This document shows, piece after piece, positions 1-6,606 of a stretch of 64,000 nt of DNA (positions are counted from its first letter, which is position 1; the number at the start of each line of letters is the position of its first letter). Source of the DNA: Rufibacter sp. XAAS-G3-1. GTDB taxonomy: Bacteria; Bacteroidota; Bacteroidia; Cytophagales; Hymenobacteraceae. Under the pieces are notes generated by a model that saw only the letters and a program-made list of their open reading frames with translations, was not told the DNA's origin and did no database searches. The stretch lies in the NCBI RefSeq assembly GCF_013623775.1, contig NZ_JABFAM010000014.1:62001-126000 (forward strand). The letters run 5' to 3'. The position numbers were made by a program, and so were the translations under genes.

Positions 1-449
1 AGATTGCAGTTGATCCACTCGGCATCCAGGTGGGCGCCAATGCTGCGGTAGAAGTTAATGGCGGGCTCGTTCCAGTCCAGCACCTGCCACTTCATGCGCT
101 TGTAATTCTCTTCTTTGGCGGCCTTCGCTACGGCGTGGAACAGCAAACGGCCAATGCCTTGCCTACGGAGGCGCTCGGTGACCACAATATCCTCCAGAAA
201 CAGCATCTTTCCTTTCCAGGTAGAATAGGCGGTATAGTACAGCGCGATGCCCACAATTCCCTCCTCCGCAGAATCGGCGACGAAGAACTCAAAGATGGGC
301 TGTCCCCCGAACCCATCGTGGCGCATGTCTTCCAGGGTGTTGGTGACTTCATCGGGGGCTTTCTCGTACACGGCCAGTTCCACAATCAAGGCATGTACGC
401 CCGGTAAATCGGCCTCGGTTCCTTTTCTAATTTTTATGGTTTGGCTCAT
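1..449 (-). CDS. GNAT family N-acetyltransferase (partial, runs off the left edge)
   Basis: The reading frame begins at the ATG complementary to 447-449 and stays open to the edge of the window, giving about 149 residues; the C-terminus is missing. It begins MSQTIKIRKGTEADLPG and has the acetyl-CoA binding signature of the GNAT fold (VTERLRRQGIGRLLF, the R/Q-x-x-G-x-G/A motif), followed by a motif B-like segment (NEPAINFYRSIGAH). The overall pattern resembles the diamine/thialysine acetyltransferase branch (SSAT-like), which acetylates small amines in the cytoplasm. The substrate is inferred from family resemblance only. It is a single gene with no convincing partner in the window. Confidence 0.85.
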   Translation of the reverse strand, partial: MSQTIKIRKGTEADLPGVHALIVELAVYEKAPDEVTNTLEDMRHDGFGGQPIFEFFVADSAEEGIVGIALYYTAYSTWKGKMLFLEDIVVTERLRRQGIGRLLFHAVAKAAKEENYKRMKWQVLDWNEPAINFYRSIGAHLDAEWINCN

Positions 450-551
450 AGTAGGGGTTTAGCTTGGAGAGGAGAAGACAGATTGCCTTTGTTTGCTCGC
501 GCTATTTCCTGCAAGTTATCCAACCGGAGCCGTGAATGAAAATCTTACTCT

Positions 552-645
552 TTACTTCTCTGCACGGGCTATTTTCAGGGCTTTCTCCAGCAGTTCATTG
601 CGCTGCCCTTTCTGCACGATATCTTCAAGCGTCGGGCATATTGCG
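552..645 (-). pseudogene. Possible C-terminal gene remnant
   Basis: On the minus strand a short open stretch of about 30 codons ends in TAA at 552-554 and reads EDIVQKGQRNELLEKALKIA, an amphipathic helical C-terminus. It has no start codon of its own because a stop lies just upstream in frame. It may be the tail of a decayed gene between the GNAT gene and the next envelope gene. This is weak evidence and chance is possible. Confidence 0.2.
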
Positions 646-683
646 ATTCAGTTTAACGCCTCAGGTAGGCAGCAGGCACTGCG

Positions 684-1235
684 TTAGAAGCGTTTCCCTA
701 TGCCAATGCCCACAGAGAACGTGTCATAGGCATGGAGGCGGTTGTCATAAAATACCGCAGGGGCAACATCCCAGTGGTCTTTCAACTCTACCTCGTATTC
801 CAGGCCGCCTCGCAGCACAAATAGCCTTTCCCGTTCCTCTATCTCCGTGCCCAGGCCTGCCAACAGCACCAGCCCCTTCCAAGGCTTACAAAGGCCATCT
901 ACGGTCAACAACACGGGCCGCTCCCGCTCCACAGAATGGTGTTCGCCTTGCTTCACCTCAAAATTTATAAGTTCCAGGTCATTATGCGAGCCAATGCCCC
1001 AGGTGGGGTTAAACCAATATTCCACATCAAATCCTATGGAGGGTATGCTGATGAACTCTTTCCCATTCTGGGTATGGGTGCCTATATGGGTGTGGTACAG
1101 AACAACGCTTACCCGGGCATGTTTGAATTGGTGCTCCTCAACTTTTCCCTCAGAGGCAGTGGTATGGGAAACCGTCTGGCTGTAAACCGGGCAGGCGAAG
1201 GCAAATAACAGAATAAAAACCTTTATCAATTTCAT
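684..1235 (-). CDS. Small secreted or outer-membrane beta-barrel-like protein
   Basis: 183 residues. The N-terminus MKLIKVFILLFAFACPVYSQ is a clear Sec signal peptide with probable cleavage after YSQ. The mature protein has alternating hydrophobic/polar strands, repeated aromatic residues, and a C-terminus ending in GIGIGKRF with a terminal Phe, as is usual for outer-membrane barrels inserted by BAM. It is short for a full barrel (about eight strands would fit). No family could be named. It lies just downstream of the efflux operon on the same strand, but a 66-nt gap separates it and no functional link is evident. Confidence 0.7.
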   Translation of the reverse strand: MKLIKVFILLFAFACPVYSQTVSHTTASEGKVEEHQFKHARVSVVLYHTHIGTHTQNGKEFISIPSIGFDVEYWFNPTWGIGSHNDLELINFEVKQGEHHSVERERPVLLTVDGLCKPWKGLVLLAGLGTEIEERERLFVLRGGLEYEVELKDHWDVAPAVFYDNRLHAYDTFSVGIGIGKRF

Positions 1236-1301
1236 AATAAAAACAAGTATATCTTAAATGGAAACAGGAACTGGTGCAACGATTGATTTAAGCGGCACGC
1301 T

Positions 1302-2876
1302 TTAACTGGTGATGGCCTGGAACGCGACCGCGCTTCTCCATTTCTTCCGGATGTTCACCATGGCCCGCCGGTTTACCATGCCAAAGCGGAACAGCAGCAC
1401 GAACAGCACGATACCGCCACCGGCCAGTACCACCCAGCCCAGCATCTCCTGCGCCGTGAGCAGAATGGCCTGGGCCGTGGCCGACCCGTAGAGGCCTAAC
1501 ACCCCGGAGCCTAGAAACCTGGCCACCACGTTCGGGTTCAGGGCATCCATGTTCTGGGCCAATTGTTGCAGGTTGTCTATCTGGCCGTGGTACATGCCAC
1601 AGGACATCACCGCTGAGAAAAAAGCCGGGCCTATGAACGAGCGGACGATAATTAGGAACGTGGAGGCCGCAAACATCTCCAGCATCTGCAGTTTATCTGA
1701 GGCATAGAGGCCCAGGGAGGCAAAGAGGATCACCATGCCCACCCCCTTCAGCGCCGAGGCCAGGTAGAAGTCCTGCACGCCCGCGCCCGGGTGTACGTTC
1801 ATATACATAACCATGTGCGCCAGAATGTAGGCGAAGAAACCCACCAGCACCATCTGCTTAAAGCTCCACTCGTATTTGTTAGCAAAAAACATAAAAACGC
1901 CTCCTACGATTATCCCCGGAATCATCCATAGGTTTATCTGCGCGTTGGTCATGGGGTTGAATTTAAGGATGCCTACCGTGAGGGCGCTCTGGATGGAACC
2001 TGTCCCCATGAATAATCCCATTAAAAACACCAGCAGCAGGGATCCCCATACATTCCGGCGCTTGAGGATAGTAAGGTCAATGAAAGGCTTGGGCAAGGAA
2101 AACTGGCGCTTTGCAAACCAAAGCACCCCCACCACAAACCCGATGCACGCACCCTGTATGTTTACCGAATTGAAATAATCCTCTACCCTGGCAAAACACA
2201 GAATATAGTTCAGGAGCATGAGCGTAGCGCCCAGCAATCCAAGGCTAAGCCAGTCCATGCCTGCCCACGGGGCTTTGGGCATGGTGCGCCCGTTGTGGTA
2301 AAAGATGACTACCAATGCCAGACCCAACAATAACCCAGGTAGCATGAAATAATACACGAGCTGCCAGTTGTAGTCATACGCCAATTGGGCGGTGAAATAG
2401 GCCGATACCTGACCCGAGACAATACTAATGGGGTAGAAAATGGCGTAGAACCTGCCCCGGTTCCCGTCCGGGCTAATGATCATCATGACCGGGATGATGA
2501 CTTCTATCATGGCAAACATCTTGAGGGCTCCCAATAGAAAATTGGCCGCAATCATTACCTCGGGGTGGGTGGTCATGGCACAGAGCAGGGTCAAGGCCGC
2601 GGTGCCGCTCAGGCTGATGAGTAAAATGTGGCGCCCTTTCAACAGGCTCTTTACCTGAAACAGAATAGGGAAAACCACCACCATGCCAATGGAGGAGGCA
2701 AAATTGGCCATGGTCAGGTACTCTGCCATGGTACCCAGCCCGCCCACCATATCGGTGATATTGGCGGTGTACAGACCGTTGGTGGTCAGAACGACCAAGG
2801 TGAGGAAAACAATAACCAGCAGCCCTACGGGTTTGGGAACCCAGTCATGGAACAGCCCTTTTCTAACTTCAGACAT
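1302..2876 (-). CDS. MFS multidrug efflux permease, DHA2/EmrB-like
   Basis: 524 residues, almost entirely hydrophobic with about 14 predicted membrane helices, the size and topology of the 14-TMS DHA2 (EmrB/QacA) drug:proton antiporters. It would span the inner membrane and export hydrophobic compounds. It is the last gene of a four-gene unit (MarR regulator, TolC-like channel, HlyD/EmrA-like adaptor, this permease) in which the adaptor and channel carry the substrate across periplasm and outer membrane. The 172-nt gap to the adaptor gene is unusual for the operon and holds two strong hairpins. Canonical DHA2 motifs are degenerate, so the substrate cannot be predicted. Confidence 0.9.
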   Translation of the reverse strand: MSEVRKGLFHDWVPKPVGLLVIVFLTLVVLTTNGLYTANITDMVGGLGTMAEYLTMANFASSIGMVVVFPILFQVKSLLKGRHILLISLSGTAALTLLCAMTTHPEVMIAANFLLGALKMFAMIEVIIPVMMIISPDGNRGRFYAIFYPISIVSGQVSAYFTAQLAYDYNWQLVYYFMLPGLLLGLALVVIFYHNGRTMPKAPWAGMDWLSLGLLGATLMLLNYILCFARVEDYFNSVNIQGACIGFVVGVLWFAKRQFSLPKPFIDLTILKRRNVWGSLLLVFLMGLFMGTGSIQSALTVGILKFNPMTNAQINLWMIPGIIVGGVFMFFANKYEWSFKQMVLVGFFAYILAHMVMYMNVHPGAGVQDFYLASALKGVGMVILFASLGLYASDKLQMLEMFAASTFLIIVRSFIGPAFFSAVMSCGMYHGQIDNLQQLAQNMDALNPNVVARFLGSGVLGLYGSATAQAILLTAQEMLGWVVLAGGGIVLFVLLFRFGMVNRRAMVNIRKKWRSAVAFQAITS

Positions 2877-2936
2877 TCTCTTGTTTCTTTCCAGTTCCGG
2901 CTTTGCGGCCGATGTGTGTTTGGGTTGTGTTTTCTT

Positions 2937-2978
2937 CCTGTTTTCAGGCTGTTTTTAGAAAAACAGCCTGAAAACAGG
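2937..2978. repeat. Perfect 42-nt palindrome of the dispersed GTTTT family
   Basis: Two 20-nt arms, complementary without a mismatch, surround a 2-nt centre. The left arm reads CCTGTTTTCAGGCTGTTTTT. It lies between the adaptor and permease genes of the efflux operon, so as RNA it would be an intercistronic hairpin. Confidence 0.9.
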
Positions 2979-2992
2979 GATAATTTTCTTAT

Positions 2993-3050
2993 AATCATTT
3001 CCTGTTTTAGGCCTGATTTTCTGAAATCAAGCCTAAAACAGGAAATGATT
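2993..3050. repeat. 58-nt palindrome of the dispersed GTTTT family, overlapping the adaptor stop codon
   Basis: A second hairpin sits 14 nt from the first. The outer arms (AATCATTTCCTGTTTTAGGC and complement) pair perfectly; the inner part has minor mismatches. The right end overlaps the stop codon of the adaptor gene (complement of 3049-3051). Possible roles are attenuation or mRNA processing between cistrons. Confidence 0.9.
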
Positions 3051-4236
3051 AAAGGAGGGCTTTCACCTCCACGTTCATCCCGGCACGGAGTTTCTCCAGG
3101 TCAGCGGGCTGGTTCTCCGGCGTGAACTCAATGCGTACCGGAATGCGCTGCTGTATTTTCACGAAGTTACCCGCAGAATTATCCGTTGGCACAGCGGAGT
3201 ATTTAGCGCCGGTGGCCTCGGAGATGGCGGTTACCTTGCCCTTGAAGACTTTGCCTTTCACGGCGTCCACCTCAATCTCCACCGGTTGCCCGATGGCCAG
3301 TTTCCCTGTCTGTGTTTCCTTGTAGTTGGCCACCACCCAAATCTGGTCGGCGCGCACGATGGGCACCAAGGCCTGCCCGGGTTGGATTAACTGCCCTTCC
3401 TGGATGTTCCTCCGGCCCACCACCCCATCATACGGCGCGGTGATGACGGTATAACTCAGGTTCAGTTTGGCCATGTCCAGCGCGGCGGCGGCACGTTTGA
3501 TGTTGGCGTCGTTCACGGCCAGCCTGGATTTCACCTCTGTGGTAGAAAGCTGGGTAGACTGTTTCTGTTTCTGAAGACCTCGGTAGCGGGCCCGGGCGGC
3601 ATCATACTCGGTTTTCACCTGCTCGTATTGCTGGCGCGTCACGGCTTCGTCTTTCAAAAGGCTTTCGTAGCGCCGGTAGTTCGCCTCCAGGTTTTCCAGG
3701 CGGGCCTGGGCCTCGGCGATGTTCGCCTCTGAAACCCCCACGTTGTTGCTCACGGTATTCACGCTGGAGCTGGTCACGTTCCTGCTGGCGACGGCATCCA
3801 GGTAGGCAGCCTCGGCCTGGGCCAGTTGGATTCTTATTTCGTTGTCATTAATGACCACCAAGGTGTCCCCTTGTTTCACCGGCTGGTGCTCGGTAAAGTA
3901 TATTTTATCAATGTAGCCACCCACGCGGGCGTTGATGGGGGTAATGAACTGCTCTACCTGGGCATCATTGGTGATTTCGTTCTTCCCGAAATCAAAGAAG
4001 AGAGTAGCCACCCAAAACAGGCCTCCGGCAATGGCCAGCAACAGCAAGGTGTTCATGATGATAGGCCCGGCCTTGCGTTTCTTGGGATGCGCGTGCGCTT
4101 CGTGGTGTTTCCCGTGCCCCTCCTGTTTGTGGGAATCCTGGGGAGCGTGGTTTTCGGGGGAAGGATGGCTTTGTTCCTTGTTCTCCGCAGGAGCCGCACT
4201 TCCTTCTATTGGGGTATTTTCTTTCTGTTGTGACAT
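3049..4236 (-). CDS. HlyD/EmrA-family periplasmic adaptor protein
   Basis: 395 residues. The cytoplasmic N-terminal tail (about 1-55) is rich in His, Glu and Lys; one membrane anchor follows (about 57-80, MNTLLLLAIAGGLFWVATLF). Next come the biotinyl-lipoyl half-motif (VKQGDTLVVINDNEIRIQLA), a long alpha-helical hairpin (about 130-260), the second lipoyl half (ITAPYDGVVGRRNIQEGQLI) and beta-barrel/membrane-proximal domains. This is the membrane-fusion protein that couples the inner-membrane permease to the TolC-like channel. The His-rich tail is unusual and could bind metal, but it is probably just a flexible cytosolic extension. It starts 18 nt downstream of the channel gene stop. Confidence 0.93.
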   Translation of the reverse strand: MSQQKENTPIEGSAAPAENKEQSHPSPENHAPQDSHKQEGHGKHHEAHAHPKKRKAGPIIMNTLLLLAIAGGLFWVATLFFDFGKNEITNDAQVEQFITPINARVGGYIDKIYFTEHQPVKQGDTLVVINDNEIRIQLAQAEAAYLDAVASRNVTSSSVNTVSNNVGVSEANIAEAQARLENLEANYRRYESLLKDEAVTRQQYEQVKTEYDAARARYRGLQKQKQSTQLSTTEVKSRLAVNDANIKRAAAALDMAKLNLSYTVITAPYDGVVGRRNIQEGQLIQPGQALVPIVRADQIWVVANYKETQTGKLAIGQPVEIEVDAVKGKVFKGKVTAISEATGAKYSAVPTDNSAGNFVKIQQRIPVRIEFTPENQPADLEKLRAGMNVEVKALL

Positions 4237-4254
4237 TTCTTTAATGGATTTCTG

Positions 4255-5574
4255 TTAAAGGTTACCGGCTAGGCGCTGTAATTGGTAATAGGTGTAGAAG
4301 ATGTTGGCGTCTGCGTTGGCTTTCTGCAGCTCGGCCTCCAGTTTTGCGTTGGTGGCATCCAGAACGTCCACTATCAGGGCCAGGCTACCGTAGTATTTTT
4401 TCTCTACGATGCGGTAATTCTCATCGGCAAGCCGAATGCTCTGGGTAAAACTCACGCTCCGCTGCCGGGCTTCGTTGTGCTTGATAAAGGCGCTGTTGAC
4501 CTCGTTTTCAATGTTCTGGCGCTGCAGCGTGGCTACCTGCTGCTGTTGCGCCACGGCGGTATTGGCCAAGGCGATGCTGTGGCGGACGTTGTAGAGCGAG
4601 GACATGTTATAGTTGATGCCCACGCCCGCGTTCCAGCCTCTGGAGTACATGTCCAGCGCCGGGCTAGCAGTAGTGATGGGCCGGGCCAGGGAGTTCCCGG
4701 CCTGTAGGGTGATAGCCGGTATCCTGTCGGTTTTGGCAATCTCCAGGTTCTTGCGGGCAATGTCCACATTCACCTGGGCGGTCTTTATGTCAGGGAAGTT
4801 ACCCAGGGCCAAGTCCAGGTAGGTCGTGTAATCCCGGCTTTCCATCTGGGAGGCCAGAAAAGAGGAGTCCGGCACAATCTGCGTGTTGGCGGGCAGGCCT
4901 ACCAGCTGGCGGAGCTGCTGATTGGCGATAGACAGGTTGTTGCTTGCCTCCAGCACCGCCATGTCCAGGTTGGTAATCTGCAGTTCGCTTCTGATAAGGT
5001 CATTGCGGGTAACCATGCCCTGCTTATACAGGTTATGGATGTTTTTCAGGCGCAGTTGAGCCAGCTCAATGTTACGCTGGTACACCAGACGTTGGCGCTC
5101 CAGGCGGTACAAATCCACGTAGCGGGCCACCAACAGCAGTTTAATATCGGCGCGGTTTCTGGCGAAGCTCAGGCTGGCCACCTCCTGATTCAGCTCTGCG
5201 CGCTGAATGCTGTTGTTGATGGCGCCTCCCTTGAACACCACCTGGCTGGCCTGCACCGAGAAGGAGTTCCCGAAATGGGGCATCTTTACGTTCTGCGCCT
5301 CAGAGAAGTCGGTATCCAGGATTCTGACATCCCCGATGTAACTGGCCGTGGCCGCTACGTTCAGGGTGGGGCGTTTCTGGGTTTCGGCTACCTCCCGCTG
5401 CTGCTGGGCAATCTCAATACCGGTGCGCGACACCTGTAGCTGCTGGCTGTTCTGCTCGGCGAGCGTGAACAGTTCCTCTACCGTCAGCACCCGCGGCACC
5501 AATTCCTGGGCATTTACCTCCACCGAGGCGAACAGAACCACAAGTAAACCTAAAATGGTTTGTCTCTTAATCAT
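4255..5574 (-). CDS. TolC-family outer-membrane efflux channel
   Basis: 439 residues with a signal peptide (MIKRQTILGLLVVLFASVEVNAQ) and the two long repeated coiled-coil halves typical of TolC/OEP proteins: helices around 30-220 and 250-430 with strands between. The trimer would form the outer-membrane and periplasmic exit duct for the EmrAB-like pump encoded next to it. It is the first structural gene after the marR gene. A near-perfect palindrome, ATTTAACTGTTAAAT, lies immediately upstream of its ATG and is a plausible repressor site. Confidence 0.93.
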   Translation of the reverse strand: MIKRQTILGLLVVLFASVEVNAQELVPRVLTVEELFTLAEQNSQQLQVSRTGIEIAQQQREVAETQKRPTLNVAATASYIGDVRILDTDFSEAQNVKMPHFGNSFSVQASQVVFKGGAINNSIQRAELNQEVASLSFARNRADIKLLLVARYVDLYRLERQRLVYQRNIELAQLRLKNIHNLYKQGMVTRNDLIRSELQITNLDMAVLEASNNLSIANQQLRQLVGLPANTQIVPDSSFLASQMESRDYTTYLDLALGNFPDIKTAQVNVDIARKNLEIAKTDRIPAITLQAGNSLARPITTASPALDMYSRGWNAGVGINYNMSSLYNVRHSIALANTAVAQQQQVATLQRQNIENEVNSAFIKHNEARQRSVSFTQSIRLADENYRIVEKKYYGSLALIVDVLDATNAKLEAELQKANADANIFYTYYQLQRLAGNL

Positions 5575-5579
5575 ACTAT

Positions 5580-5602
5580 ATTTAACTGTTAAATATTTAA
5601 CT
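5580..5602 (-). promoter_or_regulatory. Candidate MarR operator upstream of the TolC gene
   Basis: ATTTAACTGTTAAAT at 5580-5594 is an inverted repeat, followed directly by another half-site, ATTTAACT (5595-5602). The same half-site sequence recurs at the marR promoter (6101-6112). Position, symmetry and duplication fit an autoregulated MarR operator; binding is inferred. Confidence 0.55.
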
Positions 5603-5616
5603 AATAAAGCAAAAAA

Positions 5617-6069
5617 CTATTCTGCCTTGTTTTGGATATTTTTGTAAATCGTTTCGAAGGTGTGCAGACTGGTGGCTAAATCTCCGGCCGAAACGTTTTC
5701 CGCTACCAGTCCATACATTTCCTCCAACCAAGGGGTGATAAGGCTTTCCAGCTCTCTGCCTTCCTGAGTCAAGGTGATGATTTTGTTCCGGCGGTCTTGG
5801 CTATCTTCGGTGCGCAGTACCAGGTTGCGGCGCCCTAGGTTATCGAGGAGGTACGTCAGACTGGCTTTGTCCTTGTTGATGGCCGTCGCGATTTCCTGTT
5901 GGTTGCAGCTCTCTTTCTCCCACAGAAAACGCAGCACCTGCAGCATCTCAAAGGTGATGTCCACATTATGGGCCTTGAATTTCTGGCGCATATATCCTTT
6001 CAATGCCAGAGTCACCTTTGTCATTTGCTGCAGGAAAAGGATGGCATTCTCACGGGTTGACTTAGACAT
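5617..6069 (-). CDS. MarR-family transcriptional regulator of the efflux operon
   Basis: 150 residues, the usual size. A dimerisation helix is followed by a winged helix-turn-helix core: CNQQEIATAINKDKASLTYL as recognition region (about 75-95), then the wing LVLRTEDSQDRRNKIITLTQ with the Asp-Arg-Arg characteristic of MarR. It is encoded first in the unit, 42 nt ahead of the channel gene. Most MarR proteins repress their own efflux operon and are released by a small aromatic ligand, and the shared palindromic half-sites at 5580-5602 and 6101-6112 fit this. The ligand is unknown. Confidence 0.92.
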   Translation of the reverse strand: MSKSTRENAILFLQQMTKVTLALKGYMRQKFKAHNVDITFEMLQVLRFLWEKESCNQQEIATAINKDKASLTYLLDNLGRRNLVLRTEDSQDRRNKIITLTQEGRELESLITPWLEEMYGLVAENVSAGDLATSLHTFETIYKNIQNKAE

Positions 6070-6086
6070 ATCTAAATTTTATGATG

Positions 6087-6112
6087 CAAAGATAAAGGCT
6101 CAACAGTTAAAT
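6087..6112 (-). promoter_or_regulatory. marR promoter with overlapping operator half-site
   Basis: On the minus strand a perfect Bacteroidota -7 box, TATCTTTG, occupies 6087-6094. ATTTAACTGTTG (6101-6112) lies just upstream of it, between the -7 and -33 positions, where a bound repressor would block RNA polymerase. The half-site matches the one upstream of the TolC gene. Confidence 0.6.
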
Positions 6113-6554
6113 AACAAACTAATTTTATAACTTTATTTTAGACTTGGGAAATTACCTGGACGGAGTTGGCCGGAGGAAGAATAGCATCGTTTATTCACCT
6201 GCTTTACGCCCTTTTCTGAGAACCTACAGAGAAATGCGGCTGCCCACTGTGAATATATCGACTTAGAAGCTGTTTGAAATTTCAGGAAAACAGCCCAAAA
6301 ACAGCCATTATAAGCGTGTTCCTGCCGTTCTGGAACTCCCGTTTTTGGCCTTGTTTTCAGAAACGAGCCCCAAAACGAAAGCAGAATCTATAAACACCTT
6401 CTATGGCGCGGATTTACTTCTGTGCCTGACGGATACTGCTTAGAAAGTCACGGAAGTAAATCCGCGCCATAGAGAGAAGTCATGGTAAAGTCTGTTTTGG
6501 CTTGTTTTCCTAAAAACAGGCTTAAAACACAAACTCTATCCGGTAATAAGGCAA
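6113..6554. other. Intergenic gap made of repeats
   Basis: No gene is visible. The stretch holds a solo half of the 43.4-kb palindrome (about 6267-6290, related to GTTTRAAATTTCAGG), two degenerate GTTTT-family palindromes (about 6340-6385 and 6494-6535), and the 72-nt inverted repeat at 6401-6472 listed separately. Confidence 0.6.
6401..6472. repeat. 72-nt inverted repeat, copy 1 of an intergenic element
   Basis: Arms CTATGGCGCGGATTTACTTC (6401-6420) and its exact complement (6453-6472) flank a conserved centre containing GGATACTGCTT. A second copy, inverted and truncated on one arm, is at 10829-10887. Sharing of both arms and centre marks a mobile or dispersed element. Confidence 0.85.
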
Positions 6555-6592
6555 AACAGAAGCCGATGCTTTCTTTCGCATCGGCTTCTGTT
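6555..6592. terminator. Bidirectional terminator downstream of the prolyl oligopeptidase
   Basis: A hairpin with a perfect 14-bp stem (ACAGAAGCCGATGC and complement) and an 8-nt loop is followed by T-rich sequence on the minus strand, about 15 nt beyond the stop codon of the peptidase gene. Confidence 0.75.
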
Positions 6593-6606
6593 CAAAATTA
6601 CTTCTT

